39,940 bases of DNA from Paraburkholderia sp. CNPSo 3274 (lineage in GTDB: Bacteria > Pseudomonadota > Gammaproteobacteria > Burkholderiales > Burkholderiaceae). Within the stretch, counting starts at the first letter, position 1; every line of letters begins with the position of its first letter. Below the pieces are notes generated by a model, which saw nothing but the letters and a program-made list of their open reading frames with translations, was not told the DNA's origin and did no database searches. Made by a program: the position numbers and the translations under genes. This document shows positions 1-8,557 of the stretch, one piece after another. The DNA lies in assembly GCF_024206475.1 (NCBI RefSeq), contig NZ_JAMBPR010000075.1:1-39940 (forward strand). Reading direction: 5' to 3'.

Positions 1-113
1 CGGGCTCCGGGCCGATCCGTTGCGCCCCGCTGCGGCCCGCGCCCCACTGCGCGATTTCGCCCGCCAGCCCCCGCCGTTACCTCGACTTTTTCTGGATCGC
101 AAGGAGAATCGCC

Positions 114-521
114 ATGTCGAAGAAAATCCGTTACTTCACCGAACTCGATGTCGCCCGCCTCGAGAAATGCGCCGCCGAACCCGGCGCGGCTCCCCAGCGC
201 CAGGCCATGCTCGATGAACTGCTCGAACACGCCGTGATCGTGGAGCCGCGCGACGTAGCTGCCAATGTCGTGACGATGAACTCGCAGGTCACGCTCGTGG
301 ACGAGCGCAACGGCGAAACGCTCACGTACACCGTCGTCTATCCGCATGAGGCGAACGTCGACGCCGGGCGCCTGAACGTATTCTCGCCCGCGGGTCTCGC
401 GCTCCTCGGCGCGAAGCGCGGCAACGCCGTGCGCTTCACGACGCCGGGCGGCGCGGTCGAAACACTGAAAATCGAACGCGTCCTGTTCCAGCCCGAAGCC
501 TCGAAGGATTTCACACTGTAA
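114..521 (+). CDS. rnk: Rnk, regulator of nucleoside diphosphate kinase
   Basis: The 135-residue protein matches the Rnk family in length and layout. A short N-terminal helical part (residues about 1-45) precedes a GreA/GreB-type C-terminal domain with the characteristic VDERNGETLTYTVVYPHEA stretch and a late LGAKRGNAVRF segment. In other proteobacteria Rnk binds RNA polymerase near the secondary channel like the Gre factors but does not stimulate transcript cleavage, and it was first named for its effect on nucleoside diphosphate kinase levels. The start is supported by AAGGAG at 101-106, seven bases before the ATG. It is monocistronic here, with the thiC riboswitch starting about 90 bases downstream. 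The family assignment is firm; the physiological role is inferred from homologues. Confidence 0.9.
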   Translation: MSKKIRYFTELDVARLEKCAAEPGAAPQRQAMLDELLEHAVIVEPRDVAANVVTMNSQVTLVDERNGETLTYTVVYPHEANVDAGRLNVFSPAGLALLGAKRGNAVRFTTPGGAVETLKIERVLFQPEASKDFTL

Positions 522-607
522 GTTCCGCGCACACGACACACCGCGCCTGGCACATCGCACGCGCGATGGCACTTGCCAGATCGTCGCAGCGCGGTGTATC
601 GTTTGGC

Positions 608-725
608 CTTGCTTACGCGGGGGTCCTGCGTCATGCGCCGCATCGAACGAAAGTCGTGCAGCGTATTTCGCGGGTGAGAAATACCCTTTGAACCTGATCT
701 GGATAATGCCAGCGCAGGGAAGCGT
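608..725 (+). promoter_or_regulatory. TPP riboswitch (THI box) of thiC
   Basis: The most conserved THI-element blocks are visible: GGGTGAGAAATACCC at 672-686, then TGAACCTGATCTGGATAATG and CCAGCGCAGGGAAGC running to about 724. The 5' side of the outer stem lies around TTACGCGGGGGTCC at 613-626. The element senses thiamin pyrophosphate and normally represses the downstream thiamin gene, here thiC. Boundaries are approximate because the variable P3 arm (about 627-670) was delimited by eye. A 10-bp inverted repeat follows immediately and may be part of the expression platform. Confidence 0.93.
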
Positions 726-726
726 C

Positions 727-775
727 CGGACTTCGCAACATCGCTCAACGCCTCACCTCATCACAGCGAAGTCCG
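727..775 (+). promoter_or_regulatory. hairpin after the THI box, possible expression platform
   Basis: CGGACTTCGC at 727-736 and GCGAAGTCCG at 766-775 are perfect 10-bp inverted repeats separated by 29 bases. They directly follow the riboswitch aptamer and precede the thiC ribosome-binding site (about 829-834). No T-run follows the right arm, so simple intrinsic termination is not indicated. The position suggests a structure that could switch with the aptamer, but no pairing that directly hides the thiC ribosome-binding site was found. Confidence 0.4.
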
Positions 776-840
776 TCCACGTTCCGTTTCGTCTCCTGCT
801 AAGCCGCTGTTCCCACTTTGCTTTGCATGGAGAGAGACGC

Positions 841-2772
<1,932 letters not shown>

Positions 2773-2798
2773 GCGCTGACTTAGGGCTAACTTCGCCC

Positions 2799-2830
2799 CG
2801 GCGGGCGCTCGCCGTCCGCCGAAACATTTT
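2799..2830 (+). terminator. probable terminator hairpin after thiC
   Basis: CGGCGGGCG at 2799-2807 pairs with CGTCCGCCG at 2813-2821 (one G-U pair) around a 5-base loop, 27 bases after the thiC stop. It is followed by AAACATTTT, so the T-tract is delayed and imperfect. Confidence 0.45.
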
Positions 2831-2971
2831 CTAACGACTCCCACAACTCTCTGACAAGCGCACACACCCGGATACGGGTCCCATGGCTAGGATGAGGGTA
2901 TCGAGGGTGCGGAACGCGCCAGCGCATGTCGCACCTCACACTCAAACGCACCATGCGTAGGGAGTCGAAAA

Positions 2972-3193
2972 ATGAACACGCTCAAACGTGCACGCACACT
3001 ACTCACAGTGACGACACTCGTCGCCGTGCTGGGCAGTCTTTGCGCTTGCGACGACATGTCGAGACGCGACCGCGATACGGTCATTGGCGCGGGCGTGGGC
3101 GGCGCGGCCGGCGCGGCGATTGGCGGCAATGCGCTCTCCACCGTGGGCGGCGCGGCGGTGGGTGGCGTGATCGGCAATCAGGTGGGCAAGTAG
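2972..3193 (+). CDS. small glycine-zipper lipoprotein (OsmB-like)
   Basis: The 73-residue product has a lipoprotein signal with lipobox LCAC, predicting a lipidated Cys26 in the mature protein. The remainder is a glycine-zipper segment in which G and A repeat about every four residues (GAGVGGAAGAAIGGNALSTV, then GGAAVGGVIGNQVGK), typical of glycine-zipper 2TM or OsmB-like envelope proteins. Such proteins sit in the envelope and are often induced by osmotic or stationary-phase stress; the exact role here is unknown. AGGGAG at 2958-2963 is a reasonable ribosome-binding site. The gene appears monocistronic, with a hairpin at 3332-3362 downstream. Confidence 0.75.
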   Translation: MNTLKRARTLLTVTTLVAVLGSLCACDDMSRRDRDTVIGAGVGGAAGAAIGGNALSTVGGAAVGGVIGNQVGK

Positions 3194-3523
3194 TAAGTGG
3201 CAAATAGGCGCTAGCGCGAGTACGAATCGACGATGCGGTTGCACGAATAGCGGCACGATCGAAGCGACGGCGCAGAACAGAAACGACACGACAGGCAACA
3301 CGCCATTCAAGGCGTGAATCAGGGAAGGATGCGCGGCGCAGACCCTCACGGGCTGCGCCGCGTTTGCTTGGGTCGATGGCATTGCAGCCGCAGTGCCACG
3401 CGAAATATTTGGTTAACGAAGCACAACGCAAAGCGTGTTCGTACGGCGTAAGCTCAAACGATCAGACGGATCGTGCCTGAAGGCGATAACCTGCGCGGCC
3501 GTTAGCCAATCGCGGAGCCCGCC
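3194..3523. other. intergenic stretch between two lipoprotein genes
   Basis: No coding frame of convincing character is visible in these 330 bases. Two small hairpins occur: CACGCC/GGCGTG at 3299-3316, and the stronger GC stem at 3332-3362. The promoter of the following lipoprotein gene should lie in the second half, but no clear -35/-10 pair was recognised. Confidence 0.6.
3332..3365 (+). terminator. candidate terminator with short T-tract
   Basis: CGCGGCGCAG (3332-3341) and CTGCGCCGCG (3353-3362) form a perfect 10-bp stem with an 11-base loop, followed by TTTGCTT. It lies 138 bases after the glycine-zipper gene, so it may end a long 3' untranslated region. Confidence 0.4.
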
Positions 3524-3910
3524 ATGAAACGTCCGTCTGTGTTTGTGATCGCCGCCGCGAGCGCACCCCTCATGCTGTCCGGCTGTTACTACTACGCCCC
3601 CTACGGCTACGCGCCCTACTACTACGGCACCGTGCCCGTTGCGGCCACACAGCAGGAAACCGCAGTCGCGCAAACGGCGCCGAACCCCGCGCCGACCGCC
3701 GTGCCCGACGCACAGTATCCGGGGCCGCTCTATCCCTCGCCGCCCGTTGCGATCGCCGTGCCTGCGTGGCCAGCCTATCCGGCCTATCCGGCTTACCCCG
3801 CGACCTATCCTGCGTACTACTCTTACCCCGCGTACGGCTGGGGCTGGGGCGCGCCCGCTGTCTCGTTCGGCTTCGGCTACTGGGGCGGCGGCGGACACTG
3901 GCATCACTGA
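3524..3910 (+). CDS. Tyr/Pro/Ala-rich lipoprotein of unknown function
   Basis: The 128-residue product starts with a lipoprotein signal ending in LSGC, so Cys21 should be lipidated. The mature part begins with a Tyr-rich stretch (CYYYAPYGYAPYYYG) and continues with a Pro/Ala-rich linker. It then has a short tandem array PAYPAYPAYPA at about residues 84-94, and ends in an aromatic and Gly-rich tail (WGWGAP...FGYWGGGGHWHH). The terminal HWHH could bind metal, but that is speculation. GGAG at 3514-3517 is the likely ribosome-binding site. Low-complexity Tyr-rich lipoproteins are common in Burkholderiales and lack assigned functions. The envelope location is well supported; nothing more can be said about its job. 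Confidence 0.75.
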   Translation: MKRPSVFVIAAASAPLMLSGCYYYAPYGYAPYYYGTVPVAATQQETAVAQTAPNPAPTAVPDAQYPGPLYPSPPVAIAVPAWPAYPAYPAYPATYPAYYSYPAYGWGWGAPAVSFGFGYWGGGGHWHH

Positions 3911-4141
3911 CGCTCCCGCACCCAACCACACCGCGAAATGCACCGCAAAACGGTGCCGGACCGTACTTTCCCTCCTTGACGCACCTGTTTCGTTATCTAT
4001 CCTCCAAGTGGGCTAGCGGGGATTGAAGCACCGCCTTAACTCGGCTGCCAGGCCGGGCACTGAACTCCACAGCCGACGACGCGCCCCGGCGCATGCTGCC
4101 GCACTGCAACGCCGATAACGAACCAGCATAAAGGAGACGTG

Positions 4142-5740
4142 ATGTTCCACCAGCTGTTGACCCCTATCGGCAATTCGCTGCTGTTTTCGTTCCTCATCGC
4201 CGTGCTGCCCATTCTCACCGTGCTCGCTCTGCTCGGCTGGGCGCGCCGGCCCGCCTGGCAGGCCTCGCTCGCGGGGCTTGTGGTCGGCCTGATCGTCGCG
4301 ATCGCCGGCTGGCAGTTTCCGGTCAATCTGGCGATCAGCGCCGTGCTCGCGGGCGTGGTGTTCGCTCTCTGGCCGGTGATGTGGATCGTCGTCACGGCGA
4401 TCCTGCTCTACAACATCGCGCTGCGCTCGGGCCGCTTCGCGGCGTTTCGCATGTGGCTGCTCGACAATCTGCCCAACGACCGGCGCATCGTGCTCGTCGT
4501 GGTCGGCTTCTCGTTCGGCGCGTTGTTCGAAGGGATTTCCGGCTTCGGCACGCCTGTCGCCATCACGAGCTCGCTGCTCATCATGCTCGGCTTCCCGACG
4601 CTCGAGGCCCTGACCTTCACGCTGATTTTCAACACGGCGCCCGTGGCCTTCGGCGCGCTCGGCGTGCCGATCACCGTGCTCGGCGCCGTCACGCACCTGC
4701 CCGCCGATCTGCTCGGCCAGATGGTCGGCCGCCAGTTGCCGTTTTTCGCGTTGCTGCTGCCGTTCTATGTGATCGCGATCTACGCGGGAGTGGGCGGCAT
4801 GCTGCGCATCTGGCCGGTGCTGCTTGTCGCGGGCGGCAGCTTCGCCCTCACGCAGTTCGTCACGGCGAACTTCATCAACTACAGCCTCACCGACGTGCTC
4901 TCGTCGCTCGTCTCGCTGATCCTCACCATCCTGTTCCTGCGCGTATGGAAGCCCGCCCCGGATCCGCGCTTCACGATCAAGGTCGATCGCGCGAGCGAAG
5001 CGCGCGGCAGCGTGTCGGGCGCAGAGGGCTGGTATCCATGGATCATCGTGTCGGCCGTCGTGATCATCTGGACCATCGCGAAGGTCTTCACGATCGGCGA
5101 GGTGAAAGTGCCGTGGCCGGGCCTCGACAAGGCCGTCTACATCACGCTCTACAACACGCCTTATGGCGCGATCTGGGACTTCCAGCCGCTCGCCACCGGC
5201 ACGGCGATTCTCGTCGCGGCGATCATCACCGCGTTCGTCGTGCGCCTGAAGCCCGCCGATTTCGGCGTCGCGATCGTCGATACCTGGGTGCAGACGCGCA
5301 TCGCCATCCTCACGGTCGCGACCATCGTCGGGCTCGCGTTCCTCATGAACTACTCGGGGCTCACCTATACGCTCGGGCTTGGGGTGGCTTCGGTCGGCGC
5401 GTTCTTCCCGCTCGTTTCGGCCTTCCTCGGCTGGGTCGCGGTGTTCCTCTCGGGCAGCGACACCTCGGGCAATGCGCTGTTCGGCAATCTGCAGGTGGTG
5501 GCCGCGAAACAGCTCAACCTCAATCCCATCCTGATGGCGGCGACCAACTCGTCGGGCGGCGTCATGGGCAAGATGATCTCGCCGCAGAACATCGCGACGG
5601 GCGTCGCCACCACGAACCTCAAGGGACAGGAAGGCCATGTGTTCGCGAAGACGTTCAAGCATTCGATCCTGTTGACGGTGCTGCTCGGCATCCTCGTGTG
5701 GCTGCAGCAGAACGTGCTCACCTGGATGATTCCGCACTGA
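4142..5740 (+). CDS. lldP: L-lactate permease (LctP/LldP family)
   Basis: This 532-residue, highly hydrophobic inner-membrane protein has about 12-14 predicted membrane segments. It carries LctP-family signatures: GFSFGALFEGISGFGTPVAI near residue 125, the FNTAPVAFGALGVPI stretch, and the C-terminal FLSGSDTSGNALFGNLQ and NSSGGVMGKMISPQNI blocks. The family imports L-lactate (and often D-lactate or glycolate) with protons. The ATG at 4142 was preferred to the overlapping GTG at 4139 because AAGGAG (4131-4136) is spaced correctly only for the ATG. No lactate dehydrogenase or LldR-type regulator lies beside it, so it appears to be a stand-alone transporter gene. It ends 20 bases before a strong bidirectional terminator shared with bamC. 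Confidence 0.93.
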   Translation: MFHQLLTPIGNSLLFSFLIAVLPILTVLALLGWARRPAWQASLAGLVVGLIVAIAGWQFPVNLAISAVLAGVVFALWPVMWIVVTAILLYNIALRSGRFAAFRMWLLDNLPNDRRIVLVVVGFSFGALFEGISGFGTPVAITSSLLIMLGFPTLEALTFTLIFNTAPVAFGALGVPITVLGAVTHLPADLLGQMVGRQLPFFALLLPFYVIAIYAGVGGMLRIWPVLLVAGGSFALTQFVTANFINYSLTDVLSSLVSLILTILFLRVWKPAPDPRFTIKVDRASEARGSVSGAEGWYPWIIVSAVVIIWTIAKVFTIGEVKVPWPGLDKAVYITLYNTPYGAIWDFQPLATGTAILVAAIITAFVVRLKPADFGVAIVDTWVQTRIAILTVATIVGLAFLMNYSGLTYTLGLGVASVGAFFPLVSAFLGWVAVFLSGSDTSGNALFGNLQVVAAKQLNLNPILMAATNSSGGVMGKMISPQNIATGVATTNLKGQEGHVFAKTFKHSILLTVLLGILVWLQQNVLTWMIPH

Positions 5741-5760
5741 GTACGGAGTGTGCGTGCATG

Positions 5761-5804
5761 AAAAAACCCGCCTGCGCGGCGAAGCGCAGGCGGGTTTTTC
5801 TTTT
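5761..5804. terminator. bidirectional intrinsic terminator, lldP / bamC
   Basis: CCCGCCTGCGC (5767-5777) and GCGCAGGCGGG (5784-5794) form a perfect 11-bp stem with a 6-base loop. The stem is flanked by A6 on the left and TTTTTCTTTT on the right, so it can terminate lldP transcripts on the plus strand and bamC transcripts on the minus strand. Confidence 0.93.
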
Positions 5805-5847
5805 GCGGCATTCAGTCAGCCAGCTAACGCTGGCTTAAGCGCCATGC

Positions 5848-7092
5848 TTAGTGCAGTTCGTCGACCACGAGGCCCATGATCTCCTGCGCCGGGCGCGACG
5901 AGTCGATCTGGCCGTTGTCGTCCAGGATCGCGACGCGCGTCTGGTTATCGGTCACGGCGCGCACGTTGAGCTTGTACTGCTTCGCGACCTTTTCCTTGCG
6001 GCCGTGGAAGATCTGGTTCCAGAAGCCCTGCTCGTCCGAGCTCAGGTCCTTCGGATCGACGTAGCGCACGTAGTAGATGCCCTTCGTGCGGTCGCGATCA
6101 TCCACCGTAAAGTTGGCGCGATCGAGCGCGATGCCCACGCGCACCCATGCGCGGTCGTACGGCTCGCCGAGCGTGAGTTCCGTCGAGCTGTACTGGCCCG
6201 ACGTGCCCTGCGCGCCCGAGTTCGACGAGCCGCTGCCCGACTGCTGGCCCACGGCCGCGACGTTCTGCGCGGCCACGGCGGCCGCAGCGGCGTCCGGGCC
6301 CTTCTTCTGCGCGTCGGTGCTCTTGCTGTTGGCCTTGGCGTCGGCTTCGGCCGCGACCTGCGCGTCGGGCACGCCCGGCTTCGCGTTCGCGAGCGTCATC
6401 ATGAGGCGCTTGAGGTACTCGGCCTCGAGCGCGGGGTCGTTGGGCTTCGGCACCCACTTGCTGGTGTCGTTGTTGGTGCCCGAGAGCTGTTCGCTCAGAC
6501 CCTTCTGGCTGATGAACACATAGGTGCCGCCGGTGGGCGAGGTTTCAAGGCGCGTGCGGTACTTGTTGCGCTCGGCGGTCACGTACGAGTTGCCCGTCGC
6601 CCACGAGAGCGTGTTGCGGACCAGGCCGTCGCTGATCTTCGGATGGGTTTCGTTCCAGTCCGTTTCCATCACGCCCTTGTCGCGCTGATCGACCACGAGC
6701 AGGAAGCCTTGTTCCTGCCAGAAGCGGCGCACCTGCGCCCAGACCTGGTCGGGCGTGCGGCTGTCGACGACGAGCCAGCTTTCCGTACCGTCACGCTGGA
6801 TATGCATGCCCGGCACTTGCGGAACCACCTGGCTCTCGTCGGACTGCGGCGCGGCGGCCTGGGTCTGCTTGAGCGAGGACAGCGAGGTCTCGCCGCCCTG
6901 CGGCGCGAGCGAGCGCTGGTCGGACGCTTCGTCGAGCATGTTCGGCGGCACAGCGAGCGAGGACTGCTTCGCCTTGGCGTCACTACGGTAATCGATCTTG
7001 CCTGGCGTCGGCGAGCTGCAGCCGGCGACCAGCCCGCCCGCCATCAGAAGCGCAAGCGCGCGTGCGGCAAGACGTTGATGAAAATCACTCAT
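5848..7092 (-). CDS. bamC: BamC, outer-membrane assembly lipoprotein
   Basis: BamC (NlpB/DapX) is an accessory lipoprotein of the BAM complex that inserts beta-barrel proteins into the outer membrane. The 414-residue product has a signal peptide with lipobox VAGC (Cys25). An N-terminal stretch typical of the BamC lasso (KIDYRSDAKAKQSSLAVPPN) follows, then two related helix-grip domains, about residues 95-220 and 290-410, joined by an Ala/Ser/Gly-rich linker. The linker is longer than in E. coli BamC (344 residues), as often seen in Burkholderia. The start at 7092 was chosen because it places the signal peptide at the N terminus. In many proteobacteria bamC lies downstream of dapA, but the 350 bases upstream contain no dapA. 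Confidence 0.92.
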   Translation of the reverse strand: MSDFHQRLAARALALLMAGGLVAGCSSPTPGKIDYRSDAKAKQSSLAVPPNMLDEASDQRSLAPQGGETSLSSLKQTQAAAPQSDESQVVPQVPGMHIQRDGTESWLVVDSRTPDQVWAQVRRFWQEQGFLLVVDQRDKGVMETDWNETHPKISDGLVRNTLSWATGNSYVTAERNKYRTRLETSPTGGTYVFISQKGLSEQLSGTNNDTSKWVPKPNDPALEAEYLKRLMMTLANAKPGVPDAQVAAEADAKANSKSTDAQKKGPDAAAAAVAAQNVAAVGQQSGSGSSNSGAQGTSGQYSSTELTLGEPYDRAWVRVGIALDRANFTVDDRDRTKGIYYVRYVDPKDLSSDEQGFWNQIFHGRKEKVAKQYKLNVRAVTDNQTRVAILDDNGQIDSSRPAQEIMGLVVDELH

Positions 7093-7441
7093 GTTCGGGT
7101 AATCCCTTCGGCTACGCCACGGCCAGTTTCCGTGGATCAACCAAACATTTTACCGGTCTGGCGGCCCGCTGTGCAAAAACCACGGGGTGGCACGCAATCC
7201 AGGCCCCGCATCAGCCCCGGCGACACGCGCCGGACCGTGATCGCGGCTCCCCAAACCGACCTCGCCGTACCATTCATCTACGTTCGATCCGACACGGCAA
7301 GCCTGCTGAGTCGCCGTCAATTTCCTTTAGGATCAACGCACTAACTCCAATCCACGCCAAAACGCCCCTCTGCGCTCTGCCGCCCTGCCAGCCTCAGACG
7401 CTTGCGAGGACGACCCCGGCGCTAATTTCACCTCGAAATCT
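7093..7441. other. intergenic stretch upstream of bamC
   Basis: These roughly 350 bases hold no convincing gene. The bamC promoter should lie near 7095-7200 reading leftward. Rightward, a frame that is open from about 7331 runs into the DUF3443 remnant, but its first 35-40 codons do not look like that family. No dapA sequence is seen here. Confidence 0.5.
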
Positions 7442-7729
7442 CAAAAGAGCTCGACGATCACGCGCTACGGGCCCGGGTATTGCCCGAGTTCGCCTGTCAG
7501 CCTCGGCACGACGATAGCCGGCATCGACGGCGCAGGCGCTTCCGTGACCTTCCTGGTCGCGAGTTCAGCGACGCTCCTCGCCAGTGGCCACTGGGCCTTC
7601 AGCAATCTGGCTGGCTACAACGCCAACGCGTTCGGCTGGGGGCTGCCGTTCTTTTTCGGGCGGCGCGTGTTCACGGCGATCGCCTCGCAGGTCACGCCTG
7701 CAGGCAGCGGACCATTCTTCGCGCTCTGA
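7442..7729 (+). pseudogene. 3' remnant of a DUF3443-family gene
   Basis: Read in the frame ending at the TGA 7727-7729, the sequence encodes YCPSSPVSLGTT, then a short beta-type linker, then FGWGLPFFFGRRVFTAI and a C-terminal TPAGSGPFFAL. This order (YCP..SPV, WGLPFFFGR, TP.G.GP) is the C-terminal signature of DUF3443 proteins, which are about 400 residues long in Burkholderiales. Only about 95 codons resemble the family, and there is no signal peptide or upstream family sequence. A stop at 7328-7330 closes the frame. It is therefore a truncated gene whose 5' part has been deleted or replaced. An internal GTG at 7544 gives a 61-residue open frame, but no evidence of expression is visible. Confidence 0.7.
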
Positions 7730-7768
7730 GCGCGCCGGCGTCCACCAACGTCTCGCCCGTCACAAACG

Positions 7769-7794
7769 ATGAAGGCCTCTTGCGAGGCCTTCAT
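7769..7794. terminator. perfect hairpin between convergent units
   Basis: ATGAAGGCCTC (7769-7779) and GAGGCCTTCAT (7784-7794) form a perfect 11-bp stem with a 4-base loop. It lies between the DUF3443 remnant and the end of the lipoprotein gene at 7861. There is no T-run on either side, so it may be a weak bidirectional terminator or a transcript-end stabiliser. Confidence 0.45.
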
Positions 7795-7860
7795 GAGCGC
7801 AGATTGCGTGTGCGACTTGCGAGGACGTAGAAACGCAACGGCGAACAGCGTGAGTTCGCC

Positions 7861-8445
7861 TTAGTCGTTCGCGGCGTTCGGGTCGGGCGTGGTCTTCGCG
7901 AGCTTCGGCGGCGCGAGCCAGCGGAACGTCGCGAGGCCCGACTCGTTGAACGTGCACTCCGCAGCCGCCGGCGTGACCGCGGCCTTCTTGATGCCGAGCT
8001 TCGCGGCCAGCGCCGCGACCGGCGTGGTCGGCTTGCCCTCCGGCGCGCCGGTCTGGGCGACCGGAGCGGTGGGAACCGAAATCGTGCCCGGCAGCGCCGC
8101 CGCCTGCACCATTGGCGCCGTGATCGTAGGCGCCTCGTTGGCGCTCTGCGCCGTGGTGGACACCGCTGCCGATGCCGCCGATGCCGAAGCCGCCGATGCA
8201 GTGGGCGCCGACGCAGCCGCGGCGGCCGACGCCGCGCCGTTCTCGAGTTGCCCTTCGATCACCACGCGCGCGCCACGATACGTCGTCGCGCTATGCGTGA
8301 CTTTCAGGTCGCCGAGCGTCGTATCGGCAAGGCGGTTACGCATCGCCTCTTCGCAGCTGCTGGTATTGCGGTACTGCGCCGCGCATCCCGCGAGCAGGGT
8401 GACGGCGACCGCGAGGCCGGCGAAGCATGCGTTACGTTTGTTCAT
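7861..8445 (-). CDS. small lipoprotein with Ala/Ser-rich linker, unknown function
   Basis: The 194-residue product has a clear lipoprotein signal (lipobox LAGC, Cys21). A short conserved-looking domain with two cysteines (SCEEAMRNRLADTTLGDLKV, residues about 30-50) follows. Next comes a low-complexity Ala/Ser linker made of repeated SAASA units (about residues 72-108). The C-terminal part (about 165-190) is predicted to form beta strands and contains AAECTFNESGLATFRWLAPP. The architecture is a lipid anchor, a spacer and a small periplasmic domain. The last part suggests a domain seen in uncharacterised Burkholderia lipoproteins, but no family is assigned. The gene is divergent from the VRR-NUC operon across 111 bases that include a LexA-type box, so it could share that control region. 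Confidence 0.7.
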   Translation of the reverse strand: MNKRNACFAGLAVAVTLLAGCAAQYRNTSSCEEAMRNRLADTTLGDLKVTHSATTYRGARVVIEGQLENGAASAAAAASAPTASAASASAASAAVSTTAQSANEAPTITAPMVQAAALPGTISVPTAPVAQTGAPEGKPTTPVAALAAKLGIKKAAVTPAAAECTFNESGLATFRWLAPPKLAKTTPDPNAAND

Positions 8446-8541
8446 CGCTAATCCGTTTTTCAGGCTGCGGCAATTGTAGCGTACAGGGCGGGGAATCCCT
8501 TACGGCGCTCGCGCTCACGTGCGACCCTGCTATCATCGCTG

Positions 8542-8557
8542 CTGTATATCCGTACAG
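8542..8557 (+). promoter_or_regulatory. LexA-type SOS box
   Basis: CTGTATATCCGTACAG at 8542-8557 is an exact match to the proteobacterial LexA consensus CTGT-N8-ACAG, with an AT-leaning left spacer. Its last base is the G of the GTG start codon of the VRR-NUC gene. A possible -10 element TATCAT lies at 8531-8536, which would place the box at the transcription start, a position suited to repression. The match is sequence-based only; binding is inferred. Confidence 0.7.

Noticed and set aside
688..840. Upstream extension of the thiC reading frame
   Set aside because: It lies within and just after the riboswitch and does not resemble ThiC; the ATG at 841 has a proper ribosome-binding site.
4013..5737. 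574-codon minus-strand frame opposite lldP
   Set aside because: It is an Arg/Glu/Asp/His-rich artefact of the reverse complement of hydrophobic codons.
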